DNA of 64,000 nucleotides from Rhizobiaceae bacterium (GTDB lineage Bacteria; Pseudomonadota; Alphaproteobacteria; Rhizobiales; Rhizobiaceae). The stretch is taken from contig JANQMU010000016.1 of the NCBI GenBank assembly GCA_028279875.1, positions 1 through 64,000 of the forward strand, given 5' to 3'. Within the stretch, counting starts at the first letter, position 1, and every line of letters starts with the position of its first letter. Positions 55,969 through 64,000 of this stretch are shown one piece after another. The notes beneath the pieces are model-generated. The model was given only the letters and a program-made list of their open reading frames with translations, was not told where the DNA came from and searched no databases. A program made the position numbers and the translations under genes.

Positions 55969-57372
55969 TCAGGACCCGCTGGCGTTTATATCCTCGAAGG
56001 ATTTGGCGATTGCGAGCGCGAGCCGGTCGGCGACCGATTGCTTGTCCATCCGCGGCCAGTCCTCGATCCCCGATTGCGAGACGATCCGGACCCGGTTGTG
56101 ATCGCCGCCCATGATGCCGGTGTCGGGTGACACGTCATTGGCGACGATCCAGTCGGCGCCCTTGCGCTGCAGCTTGGCGCGGGCATTATCCTCCAGGTTC
56201 TGGGTTTCGGCAGCAAAGCCGACCACCAGCGCCGGACGTTTTTCATGATGCCCGACGGTCTTCAGAATGTCGGGATTTTCTGTCAGCAGCAGCGGCGGCG
56301 GCGCTTCGCCCGGCTGTTTCTTGATTTTCTCGTCCGCCTGTCCAGCGGCACGCCAGTCGGCAACGGCGGCGACCATGACCGCGATATCGGCCGGCAGTTG
56401 CCCCTCCACCGCCGCCAGCATCTCACGGGCGCTTTCCACTTGGATCGTTGTGACGTTGCCCGGGTCGGATATCGCCACCGGGCCGGAGATCAGCGTGACG
56501 TCGGCGCCGAGCCGGGCCAGCGCCGCGGCAATGGCATGGCCCTGCTTGCCGGAGGAGCGGTTGGCGATATAGCGCACCGGATCGATCGGTTCGTGGGTCG
56601 GGCCGGAGGTGACGATGGCGCGCCGTCCGGTCAGCGGCTTCGGTCCGTCGTCGAGCAGCGCTTCGGCCGCGGCGGCGATTTCCAGCGGCTCGGCCATCCG
56701 CCCAAGTCCCGCCTCGCCGCTTTCCGCCATCTCGCCGCGCATCGGCCCGATCAGCCGAACCCCGTCGCGCCGCACCGTCTCGACATTGCGGCGGACCGCC
56801 GGATGCCGCCACATGGAAGGATTCATCGCCGGCGCGATCAGCACCGGACAGCTGGCAGCCAGCAGGATGGTCGAGGCCAGGTCATTGGCGATCCCCAGCG
56901 CCATCTTGCCGATGAAATCGGCACTGGCCGGTGCGATCAGCACCAGATCGGCCTCCCGCGCCAGCCGGATATGGCCGACATCCTGCTCGTCCTCGCGCGA
57001 AAACAGGTCGTCAAAGACGCGATCGGCGGCCAGGGCGCCGACGGCCAAAGTGCTGATGAAATGTTTTGAGGCTTCGGTCATCACCGGCCGGACGCCGGCG
57101 CCGCGCTCGCGCAGCCGGCGGATCAGGTCGAGGCTCTTATAGGCGGCGATGCCGCCGGTGATCACCAGCAGGATGCGTTTGCCGGAAAGCGCACCCGCCG
57201 GCGGCGCAGCGATCGCCGGTTGCTCGGCCGTCGCCGAGGAGGCCGGCGCACCGGTCGCGTGGCGCAGCATGTGCCGGACTTCCTCCTCCATGGAGCGGCC
57301 ATGGCGGGCCGCGCGCTCGCGCAACAGCTGTTTGGTTTCGTCGTCGAGATTGCGGATCGTGATGCTGGCCAT
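55969..57372 (-). CDS. coaBC: CoaBC with an N-terminal ribbon-helix-helix domain
   Basis: A 467-residue bifunctional coenzyme A enzyme (phosphopantothenate-cysteine ligase and phosphopantothenoylcysteine decarboxylase). Residues ~1-42 (SITIRNLDDETKQLLRERA) are a FitA/Arc-type ribbon-helix-helix DNA-binding domain, joined by an Ala/Pro linker (~43-60). The FMN decarboxylase part follows ('GKRILLVITGGIAAYKSLDL', 'GHIRLAREADLVLIAPAS', 'APAMNPSMW'), then the ligase ('TSGPTHEPIDPVRYIANRSSGKQG', 'FAAETQNL'). The clamp segment 'EMAESGEAGLGRM' lacks the Cys seen in E. coli. GGAGG lies 4 bp before the ATG, supporting translation of the extra domain. Confidence 0.93.
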   Translation of the reverse strand: MASITIRNLDDETKQLLRERAARHGRSMEEEVRHMLRHATGAPASSATAEQPAIAAPPAGALSGKRILLVITGGIAAYKSLDLIRRLRERGAGVRPVMTEASKHFISTLAVGALAADRVFDDLFSREDEQDVGHIRLAREADLVLIAPASADFIGKMALGIANDLASTILLAASCPVLIAPAMNPSMWRHPAVRRNVETVRRDGVRLIGPMRGEMAESGEAGLGRMAEPLEIAAAAEALLDDGPKPLTGRRAIVTSGPTHEPIDPVRYIANRSSGKQGHAIAAALARLGADVTLISGPVAISDPGNVTTIQVESAREMLAAVEGQLPADIAVMVAAVADWRAAGQADEKIKKQPGEAPPPLLLTENPDILKTVGHHEKRPALVVGFAAETQNLEDNARAKLQRKGADWIVANDVSPDTGIMGGDHNRVRIVSQSGIEDWPRMDKQSVADRLALAIAKSFEDINASGS

Positions 57373-57421
57373 GCCGCCTCCATTCAGCGGCAGATTAGGG
57401 GATGATTGCAATGAAATCAAT

Positions 57422-58993
57422 TCAAAGCTGAAACGCGATATAGATCGCCATCAATGCAATCACCCACAGCGCGATCCGGCCGGAACGCATATGGCGGGCC
57501 TCGGCCTTGCCGATCGCCTCGGCCGTTTCGGGATCGAAACGAAGCCCGCTGCGGCTCATTTCATCGATCTCCTGCGACAGACGTTCGGCGCGCTCGGCCA
57601 GATCAGGCGCCTGTTCCGCCAGTTTCGCCGCCGCGTGGATCCCGTCCCGGATATCGGCGACGACGCGCGCCGGGCCGAGATTGCGGGCGATCCAGTCTCC
57701 GACGACCGGCTCGGAGGCCTTCCACATATTGAAATGCGGATCGAGCAGTCGCGACACCCCTTCGACCACCACCATGGTCTTTTGCAGCATGATCAGTTCG
57801 GGCCGAGTTTCCATGTCGAAAAGCTCCGTCACCTCGAACAGCAGGGTCAGGAGCTTGGCCATCGAAATGGTTTCGGCCGACTGGCCGTGGATCGGTTCGC
57901 CGATCGCCCGGATCGCCTGGGCGAAACTCGCCACATTGTGATGCGCCGGCACATAACCGGCCTCGAAATGCACCTCCGCGACCCGCTGATAGTCCCGCTT
58001 GATGAAGCCGTAGAGGATTTCGGCCAGGAAGCGGCGTTCCTTTTTGCCGAGCCGTCCGACGATCCCCATATCGACGGCGACGATCAAGCCCTGCCGGTCG
58101 ACGAAGAGATTGCCCTGATGCATGTCGGCATGGAAGAACCCATCCCGCAGCGTATGGCGCAAAAAGGACTGGATCAGAACCTCCGACAGGTGCACCGGGT
58201 CATGCCCGGCCGCCCGCAGCGCCTCGATCTCGGAAATCTTGATGCCGTCGACCCATTCCATGGTGACCACGTCGCGGCCGGTACGCTCCCAGTCCACCGC
58301 CGGCACCCGGAACCCCGGATCGTCCCTGGTGTTTTCCGCCAGCTCCGAAAGCGCTGCCGCCTCCAGCCGCATATCCATTTCGATTTTTGTGGTCTGCTCG
58401 AGTGTCCGGGCGATTTCCACCGGCCTGAGGCGGCGCGATGCGGGAACCAGCGTCTCGGCCATCTCCGCAACCAGAAAGAACGAGGCGAGATCGTGATAGA
58501 AACGCTGCCGGATGCCGGGCCGCACGACCTTGACGGCGACCTTTCGTGTGCCGCCGGCATCGTCGATCTCGGCCGGATGAACCTGGGCGATCGACGCTGC
58601 CGCGATGGCATCGCCGAAGCGGCTGTAGAGCGTCTCCACCGGCAAGCCGATCGAATCGGCGATCCGCTCCTTCGCCTTGCCCACCGGAAACGTGTCCATC
58701 CGGTCCTGCAGCAGCGACAGGTCACGCGCCAACGACTGGCCGACGACGTCGGGCCGGGTCGCCAGGAACTGGCACAATTTGACATAGGACGGCCCGAGAC
58801 GCTCGACCGCCCGTGCCAGCCGCTCGGCCCGTTCGGTCTTCTGGCTGCTCCTGCGGGCGAGCCGTTTCGCGATGCGGTAGGCAAAAAGCGCCGCGCCGCG
58901 CAGCCCGTCCGCCGGCAGTGACGCGATGACGCCCTCGCGGGCCATCACCCAGCCGGCGCGCATCAGCCTGAGATAGGCGATCAGCATCGTCAT
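57422..58993 (-). CDS. ubiB: UbiB-family atypical kinase/ATPase for ubiquinone synthesis
   Basis: A 523-residue ADCK/COQ8-like protein needed for ubiquinone synthesis. Seen are the Ala-rich loop 'AAASIAQVHPAEI', the catalytic Lys region 'KVAVKVVRPGI', the catalytic loop 'FFHADMHQGNLFVD' and the metal site 'IVAVDMGIVGRL'. The otherwise invariant KxGQ motif reads K72-L-C74-Q75 (codon TGC). A C-terminal hydrophobic segment (IALWVIALMAIYIAF) anchors it in the membrane. It lies 58 bp after ubiE and 49 bp before coaBC, in the conserved rhizobial order. Confidence 0.94.
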   Translation of the reverse strand: MTMLIAYLRLMRAGWVMAREGVIASLPADGLRGAALFAYRIAKRLARRSSQKTERAERLARAVERLGPSYVKLCQFLATRPDVVGQSLARDLSLLQDRMDTFPVGKAKERIADSIGLPVETLYSRFGDAIAAASIAQVHPAEIDDAGGTRKVAVKVVRPGIRQRFYHDLASFFLVAEMAETLVPASRRLRPVEIARTLEQTTKIEMDMRLEAAALSELAENTRDDPGFRVPAVDWERTGRDVVTMEWVDGIKISEIEALRAAGHDPVHLSEVLIQSFLRHTLRDGFFHADMHQGNLFVDRQGLIVAVDMGIVGRLGKKERRFLAEILYGFIKRDYQRVAEVHFEAGYVPAHHNVASFAQAIRAIGEPIHGQSAETISMAKLLTLLFEVTELFDMETRPELIMLQKTMVVVEGVSRLLDPHFNMWKASEPVVGDWIARNLGPARVVADIRDGIHAAAKLAEQAPDLAERAERLSQEIDEMSRSGLRFDPETAEAIGKAEARHMRSGRIALWVIALMAIYIAFQL

Positions 58994-59051
58994 CGTGCAG
59001 GCGGCCGCCCGCCGCCCACGCGCCGGTATGCAAGACGTGATGCAGTTCCCA

Positions 59052-59828
59052 TCACAGCTTCCAGCCGGAATGCAGCGCGGCGATACCGCCGGAATAATTC
59101 GTCCATTTCACGCGGTCAAAGCCGGCGGCCGAGATCAACGCCGCGAAATCCCGCTGATTGGGAAACTTGCGGATCGATTCGACCAGATACTGATAGGGCT
59201 CTCGCTTTCCCGTCACCACCTGTCCGAACTGCGGGATCGCATTGAACGACCAGGCCTCATAGGCTTTCTCCAGCAAAGGCTGGTCGACCTCGGAAAATTC
59301 CAGGCACAGGAAACGCCCGCCCCGGCGCAGCACCCGATGGGCTTCCTCGAGCGCCTTGTCGATATGCGGCACGTTGCGGATGCCGAAAGCGATCGTATAG
59401 GCGTCAAACGTGCCGGTTTCGAACGGCAGGTCTTCCGCATTGGCCTCGACAAATGTCAGATTGTCCGCAAGCCGCTGCCGTTCGGCCCGCTTGCGGCCGA
59501 CCTCGAGCATCGCGCCGTTGATATCGAGAATTGTCACCTGCGCCTGCCCGCCAGATGCCTCGACGATGCGAAACGCGATGTCCCCGGTCCCGCCGGCGAC
59601 ATCCAGCACGGAAAATCCCGCCGGCCTGTTCGGATTGAGCGCGCCGACCAGGGCATCCTTCCACAGCCGGTGCATGCCAAGCGACATGATATCGTTCATG
59701 ATGTCGTAACGCCCGGAGACGTCATCGAAGACCGCGTTGACAAGCCCCTGCTTTTCGCCTTCCCCGACATCCCGATATCCATAGGACGTTTCCATGCCGC
59801 CGGCGGCGGAGAGGCGCGTTTCAGACAT
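59052..59828 (-). CDS. ubiE: Ubiquinone/menaquinone C-methyltransferase
   Basis: A 258-residue SAM-dependent methyltransferase. Motif I is '[15 protein letters not shown]', the UbiE signatures are '[18 protein letters not shown]' and '[17 protein letters not shown]', and the C-terminus is '[17 protein letters not shown]'. It methylates the C5 position of the ubiquinone ring. It is divergent from mutM with a 125-bp gap that must hold both promoters, and first gene of ubiE-ubiB-coaBC. Confidence 0.96.
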   Translation of the reverse strand: MSETRLSAAGGMETSYGYRDVGEGEKQGLVNAVFDDVSGRYDIMNDIMSLGMHRLWKDALVGALNPNRPAGFSVLDVAGGTGDIAFRIVEASGGQAQVTILDINGAMLEVGRKRAERQRLADNLTFVEANAEDLPFETGTFDAYTIAFGIRNVPHIDKALEEAHRVLRRGGRFLCLEFSEVDQPLLEKAYEAWSFNAIPQFGQVVTGKREPYQYLVESIRKFPNQRDFAALISAAGFDRVKWTNYSGGIAALHSGWKL

Positions 59829-59953
59829 ATCGGTCTCCGAACAACATTTGGTGCGGACAATAGCCTATGGAGGAAAGATGCGCTATCAGGCGGAAACACA
59901 TCCCGCTGCGGCAAAGTCGCGCCGCTTATACGTCACCGTGAACCGGACCTGCA

Positions 59954-60844
59954 ATGCCCGAACTTCCGGAAGTCGAAACCGTCCGCCGCGGCCTGGCGCC
60001 GGCCATGGAGGGCGCGCGGGTCGAAAAGCTCGAACAGCGCCGTCCCGATCTGCGCTTCCCGTTCCCCGAACGTTTCAGCGCGCGCCTCGAAGGCCGAACC
60101 ATCAGATCGCTGCGGCGCAGGGCCAAATATCTGCTCTTCGAGCTGGATGATGATGCGGTGCTGATCGCCCATCTCGGCATGTCGGGGTCCTTCCAGGTGG
60201 AAACCGGCAACGGCGCAGACACACCCGGCGATTTTCACCACGCGCGCAGCACACTGGCGAGCCACGATCACGTGATATTCCATGTCGACGGACCGATGGG
60301 CCGGGCGCGAATCATCTATAATGATCCGCGCCGTTTCGGCTTCATGCTGATGACCCGGCGCGACGAACTCGACGATCATCCCACGCTGCGCGGCCTCGGA
60401 CCTGAGCCGACCGGCAACACCCTGAGCGCGGAGGTGCTGGCCGAACGTTTTGCAGCAAAATCCGCGCCGCTGAAGGCAGCCCTGCTCGACCAGCGGATTA
60501 TCGCCGGCCTCGGCAACATCTATGTGTGCGAGGCGCTGTGGCGCGCCGGGCTCTCGCCGCGCCGCCGGGCGGCGACGCTGGTGACGGCCGGCGGCCGGCC
60601 CCTGCTGCGGCTTGAAAAGCTGGTGCAGTCCATCCGCGGTGTCATCGCCGACGCAATCGATGCCGGCGGCTCGTCGCTGCGCGATCACCGCCAGACCGAC
60701 GGGACACTGGGCTATTTCCAGCATCGGTTCGATGTTTACGACCGGGAGGGCGACCGGTGCCGCCGGGAGGACTGCGGCGGCACGATACGCCGCATCGTAC
60801 AAAGCGGGCGGTCGACATTCTTCTGCCCGGCCTGTCAGCGTTGA
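59954..60844 (+). CDS. mutM: Formamidopyrimidine-DNA glycosylase
   Basis: A 296-residue base-excision repair enzyme that removes 8-oxoguanine and cuts the strand. Pro1/Glu2 active-site residues follow the initiator Met (M-PELPEVE). A helix-two-turn-helix is near '[18 protein letters not shown]', and the C-terminal zinc finger has Cys in 'CRREDC' and 'FFCPAC' around Arg in 'IVQSGRSTF'. The residues '[13 protein letters not shown]' are typical. Divergent from ubiE. Confidence 0.97.
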   Translation: MPELPEVETVRRGLAPAMEGARVEKLEQRRPDLRFPFPERFSARLEGRTIRSLRRRAKYLLFELDDDAVLIAHLGMSGSFQVETGNGADTPGDFHHARSTLASHDHVIFHVDGPMGRARIIYNDPRRFGFMLMTRRDELDDHPTLRGLGPEPTGNTLSAEVLAERFAAKSAPLKAALLDQRIIAGLGNIYVCEALWRAGLSPRRRAATLVTAGGRPLLRLEKLVQSIRGVIADAIDAGGSSLRDHRQTDGTLGYFQHRFDVYDREGDRCRREDCGGTIRRIVQSGRSTFFCPACQR

Positions 60845-60965
60845 GGTCGGATGTTCGTAATGGCGAAATGCCGCGGATGACACCGAACGGCGATACATCT
60901 ATTTCCTTTGAGACCGAAGCCGATTAAACCGGACCCAGTTGTCCGTCAGCAAGGGAAGTCTGGAT

Positions 60966-61739
60966 ATGGCCTATGAGATGATCAAGGTGGAAACCCGTGG
61001 CCGGGTCGGTCTCGTGACATTCGATCGGCCGGAAGCGCTGAATGCGCTCAACACCGCGGTCATGACGGAGCTGCTCGATGCGACACAGGCCTTTGACCGG
61101 GACAACAAGGTCGGCGCCATCGTGATCACCGGATCGGACAAGGCCTTTGCCGCCGGAGCCGATATCAAGGAGATGCAGAAGCTCGGCTTCGTCGAAGCCT
61201 ATATGGACGATTTCATCGGCGGCTGGGACAAGGTCGGCCTGACCCGCAAGCCGATGATCGCTGCCGTCGCCGGCTACGCGCTGGGCGGCGGCTGTGAAAT
61301 CGCCATGTTGTGCGACTTCATCATTGCCGCCGACAATGCCAAATTCGGCCAGCCGGAGATCACCCTCGGTGTCATGCCCGGCATGGGCGGAACGCAGCGC
61401 CTCACGCGGGCGGTCGGCAAGGCCAAGGCCATGGATCTGTGCCTGACCGGCCGCATGATGGACGCAGAGGAAGCGGAGCGGTCCGGCCTCGTCGCCCGCG
61501 TCGTGCCGCTGGCCGAACTGCTGGAAACGGCGCTTGAGGCCGCCGGCAAGATTGCTGCCTTTTCCATGCCCTCGGTCCTGATGACCAAGGAAACGGTCAA
61601 CCGCGCCTTCGAGATGAGCCTGTCGGAAGGCATCCGGTTCGAGCGCCGCGTGTTTCATTCGCTGTTTGCGACGGAGGATCAAAAGGAAGGCATGGCGGCC
61701 TTCGCCGACAAGCGCAAGACGCAGTTCAAGAACCGTTGA
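60966..61739 (+). CDS. Enoyl-CoA hydratase (crotonase family)
   Basis: A 257-residue crotonase that hydrates enoyl-CoA in beta-oxidation. Oxyanion-hole segments are '[11 protein letters not shown]' and '[20 protein letters not shown]', and the catalytic Glu pair lies in 'GCEIA' and '[16 protein letters not shown]'. The ATG at 60966 has AAGGGAAG upstream; a TTG at 60939 would add nine residues. The location between mutM and rpsT is conserved in rhizobia. Confidence 0.94.
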   Translation: MAYEMIKVETRGRVGLVTFDRPEALNALNTAVMTELLDATQAFDRDNKVGAIVITGSDKAFAAGADIKEMQKLGFVEAYMDDFIGGWDKVGLTRKPMIAAVAGYALGGGCEIAMLCDFIIAADNAKFGQPEITLGVMPGMGGTQRLTRAVGKAKAMDLCLTGRMMDAEEAERSGLVARVVPLAELLETALEAAGKIAAFSMPSVLMTKETVNRAFEMSLSEGIRFERRVFHSLFATEDQKEGMAAFADKRKTQFKNR

Positions 61740-61887
61740 CGGCATCGCGCTTTCCGGCTATATGCCCGGCACCGATTGGGTGGTCTTGACGGCCGCCCTG
61801 TTTTTTCCGCTCCCGCAACAAGGCGAACGGGCTGACGAGCCTGATCAACGCCCGTGGAGCGACGCCGGATTGTGAAGAGAGAAATTG

Positions 61888-62154
61888 ATGGCCAATACAA
61901 CTTCAGCGAAAAAGGCGACGCGCAAGATCGCCCGACGGACCGAAGTCAACAAAACACGCCGCTCGCGCGTTCGCGGCTTTGTGCGCAAGGTCGAGGAGGC
62001 CATCGCCGCGGGCGACCATGCGGCCGCGGTGGACGCGCTGAAAGCGGCCCAGCCCGAGCTGATGCGCGCCGCCACGAAGGGCGTCCTTCATCGCAATACC
62101 GCGTCACGCAAAGTGTCGCGCCTGGCCAAGCGCGTGAAAGCAATCAGCGCCTAA
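61888..62154 (+). CDS. rpsT: 30S ribosomal protein S20
   Basis: An 88-residue basic helical protein that binds 16S rRNA: '[21 protein letters not shown]', '[15 protein letters not shown]' and '[19 protein letters not shown]'. GAAGAGAG lies upstream; the ATG at 61888 is preceded by an in-frame TTG that is unlikely to be used. It precedes dnaA, as in other alphaproteobacteria. A terminator hairpin follows. Confidence 0.97.
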   Translation: MANTTSAKKATRKIARRTEVNKTRRSRVRGFVRKVEEAIAAGDHAAAVDALKAAQPELMRAATKGVLHRNTASRKVSRLAKRVKAISA

Positions 62155-62181
62155 TTGCAACAATTTAGCAGTGTTTTGATC

Positions 62182-62205
62182 AGCCTGGCTCGCCGCCGGG
62201 CTTTT
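62182..62205 (+). terminator. Rho-independent terminator after rpsT
   Basis: Stem AGCCTGGC / GCCGGGCT (one G-T pair) with a 5-nt loop, then a short T run. It lies 28 bp after the rpsT stop. Confidence 0.75.
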
Positions 62206-62920
62206 GTGATTGGCCGCAAAATCCTGTAACACCGCTGTCATATTCTGTTAATAGCCTTTTTCAGAAAAACAAGTATTATACATTGAAAACAAAGAGTTGT
62301 TGGAGGTCCGAAATTGTTCAATCGGGCCTTCAGGGACTCGCTCTCCGGATTGCGAGTCAAGCGGTTTTTTTGGCTTTTTTTTGGAGAGGCTTTGCTCGGC
62401 GACCGGGTCGATAAAAAAGCTGTTGATTCCAAGTGCGTTACGTCAAATGCCCCGGTAACCGCGCCGTGATCAGGATGTGATCGACGGCTGCCAACGGGCG
62501 ATTCTTCGATCCGTCCGCCTTGACCTGTGCCCGCACAAACTGCCTTAATGCGGCTGCTTGGAGGTCGCAGGCAGCAGGTTCGTATTGCATTCAGCGGCTT
62601 CCGTTTTTTTGACGGAAGCAGCGTTGTTTCATCTTTCAGGCGGTGTTCGTTTTCTGCGGCACACTTCATTTGAAACCCTCGGTTGCATCCCGGGCTATCT
62701 CCCGGGTGTGGGGATTTTTGCGCGCCGATCCGGGTGACCGGAGCGCTTGGCCGGGGAACAGAACCATGACGGGCGCCGCAGCGCCGGCCTGGTGTCATTT
62801 TGGCTGCGGGCGAAATTGATGAGGAGGGCGTCGCCGGCGGATTGCGGAGAGATCTCAAAGACAAGTGAATAATTCGGCCGTTGGGCCGGCAAGGAATTGT
62901 GAATCAGGGGAAAGCCGAAA
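62206..62920. other. Long leader region between rpsT and dnaA
   Basis: About 715 bp without a credible gene on either strand. It is less GC-rich than its surroundings, with T runs near 62366 and 62375-62382 and the perfect hairpin GCTTCCGT-N7-ACGGAAGC at 62597-62619. I found no convincing DnaA boxes (TTATNCACA). The dnaA promoter must lie here, and the hairpins may regulate it; I cannot place the -35/-10 with confidence. Confidence 0.6.
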
Positions 62921-64000
62921 ATGCAGGGATTGTTACCAGCGCAGGGACATGTCGAACGACGCGCAAGGCAACAGGACACTCTCGCTTCCAACAAAGCGGC
63001 CGCCGCCTCAAAAACGCTGGGGAAATCAGAAATGACGCAGAATGCACTCTTTAGCCGGGTACAGGCCCGACTGAAGGCACAGGTCGGTCCGGATATCTTT
63101 GCGAGCTGGTTCGGCCGCCTGAAACTGGAAACGGTTTCCAAGAGCGTTGTGCGGCTTTCAGTGCCAACCACATTTCTGCGGTCCTGGATCAACAACCGAT
63201 ATCTTGATCTGCTGACCCAGCTCTTCAAGGAGGAGGATCCGGACATCCTGCGTGTCGAGATCGTGGTCCGCTCGGCCACCCGCGGCAACCGGTTGATCCA
63301 GTCCTCCGAGTTTTCAGACGTCGAGCCGTCCACCAAGTCGGCGCAGACGCAACCACAGCTTCCCGGATTGCCGCATGCCGTCTCCAAGGCGCGAAAGCCG
63401 GCGGTGCGATCGGTCGATGCCGGCTCGGTCAGCGGCTCGCCGCTCGACCCGCGCTACTCCTTCGACGCCTTTGTCGAGGGGTCCTCCAACCGCGTGGCGC
63501 TTGCGGCGGCGAAGACCATTGCGGAGGCCGGCAGCAGTGCGGTCCGGTTCAATCCGCTTTTCATTCATTCCAATGTCGGCCTTGGCAAGACGCATCTGCT
63601 CCAGGCCATCGCCCTGGCGGCGACCCAGAGCGAGCGCAAGCCGCGCGTGGTCTATCTGACCGCCGAATATTTCATGTGGCGTTTCGCGACGGCGATCCGT
63701 GACAATGATGCGCTGTCCTTCAAGGAATCGCTGCGCAATATCGACCTGCTGGTCATTGACGACATGCAGTTCCTGCAGGGCAAGTCGATCCAGCACGAAT
63801 TCTGCCATCTGCTCAACATGCTGCTCGATTCTGCCCGCCAGGTGGTCGTTGCGGCGGACCGCGCCCCCTGGGAACTGGAATCGCTGGATGCCCGCGTCCG
63901 GTCCAGGCTCCAGGGTGGTGTCGCCATTGAGGTCGAGGCGCCGGATTACGAGATGCGTCTCGAAATCCTCAAGCGGCGGCTCGTCGTCGCCCAGCAGGAG
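62921..64000 (+). CDS. dnaA: Chromosomal replication initiator DnaA (cut by window edge)
   Basis: The first 360 codons of DnaA. Domain I ('[29 protein letters not shown]') is followed by a linker (~125-150) and the AAA+ domain: '[20 protein letters not shown]', Walker A '[14 protein letters not shown]', Walker B '[13 protein letters not shown]', sensor '[11 protein letters not shown]', then '[20 protein letters not shown]'. Two starts are possible: ATG 62921 (AGGGGAAAG 7 bp upstream, in-frame stop just before it), which adds a 37-residue 'MQGLLPAQ' lead like those of rhizobial DnaA, and ATG 63032. I take the first. Domain IV lies beyond the window. Confidence 0.95.
   Translation, partial: MQGLLPAQGHVERRARQQDTLASNKAAAASKTLGKSEMTQNALFSRVQARLKAQVGPDIFASWFGRLKLETVSKSVVRLSVPTTFLRSWINNRYLDLLTQLFKEEDPDILRVEIVVRSATRGNRLIQSSEFSDVEPSTKSAQTQPQLPGLPHAVSKARKPAVRSVDAGSVSGSPLDPRYSFDAFVEGSSNRVALAAAKTIAEAGSSAVRFNPLFIHSNVGLGKTHLLQAIALAATQSERKPRVVYLTAEYFMWRFATAIRDNDALSFKESLRNIDLLVIDDMQFLQGKSIQHEFCHLLNMLLDSARQVVVAADRAPWELESLDARVRSRLQGGVAIEVEAPDYEMRLEILKRRLVVAQQE

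Noticed and set aside
62206..62920. Chromosomal origin with DnaA boxes
   Set aside because: Only loose matches to TTATNCACA occur (e.g. TGTGAATCA near 62899); in many alphaproteobacteria the origin lies elsewhere, near hemE.

Overview
The window reads as one stretch of a high-GC alphaproteobacterial chromosome, most likely of the order Hyphomicrobiales (Rhizobiales). The evidence is the rhizobial-type block dnaA - rpsT - enoyl-CoA hydratase - mutM // ubiE - ubiB - coaBC at the right end, the TIGR02300 (FYDLN-acid) gene beside aroA-cmk-rpsA, a class II (CP4-like) AroA, and many CUT1/CUT2 sugar transporters. I cannot name a genus from sequence alone. No insertion sequence, prophage or CRISPR array is visible.

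Left third (1-23.9 kb) is metabolic and transport cargo. A truncated GntR regulator faces an enolase-superfamily dehydratase and a CUT1 ABC importer (ATPase, binding protein, two permeases) in one overlapping operon. A DedA protein, a coiled-coil membrane protein and an alkaline-phosphatase-superfamily enzyme follow. Two CUT2 importers come next: a compact binding protein/ATPase/permease operon, and a split system in which ATPase, permease and a LacI regulator run leftward while an epimerase-like dehydrogenase and the second binding protein run rightward. A shared AT-rich motif (ATTATTAGT) lies in all three control regions, so one LacI repressor probably governs both transporters. An RND efflux pair, an MGMT-fold protein and a flavodoxin-fold protein complete this part.

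The 23.9-27.0 kb segment is a low-GC accessory patch ending at the 3' end of a tRNA-Ala(GGC) gene. It holds a universal stress protein with an FNR/FixK-type box, a decayed toxin with its surviving antitoxin, an intact higBA module and about 1.1 kb with no convincing gene but several perfect hairpins.

The 27-32 kb block is housekeeping (TIGR02300 gene, aroA, cmk, rpsA). From 32.1 to 40.0 kb lies a surface locus: a TetR regulator with a tandem operator-like repeat, a family-4 glycosyltransferase, an outer-membrane-barrel protein with a large N-terminal domain ahead of an internal signal sequence, a DUF2194-like deacetylase-fold protein, and a convergent autotransporter. This locus is the best candidate for an undescribed system. 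An aspartate decarboxylase / aspartate:alanine antiporter pair (40-43.5 kb) and a dehydratase pseudogene with a large internal deletion follow.

The right third (43.9-64 kb) is mostly conserved: RNase D-like exonuclease, comM, cysK, dut, prfC, an adenylate cyclase, a Cys/Met-metabolism PLP enzyme, pirin, an Lrp regulator, a class II amidotransferase, coaBC carrying an unexpected ribbon-helix-helix domain, ubiB with an altered KxGQ motif, ubiE, mutM, an enoyl-CoA hydratase, rpsT and the start of dnaA.
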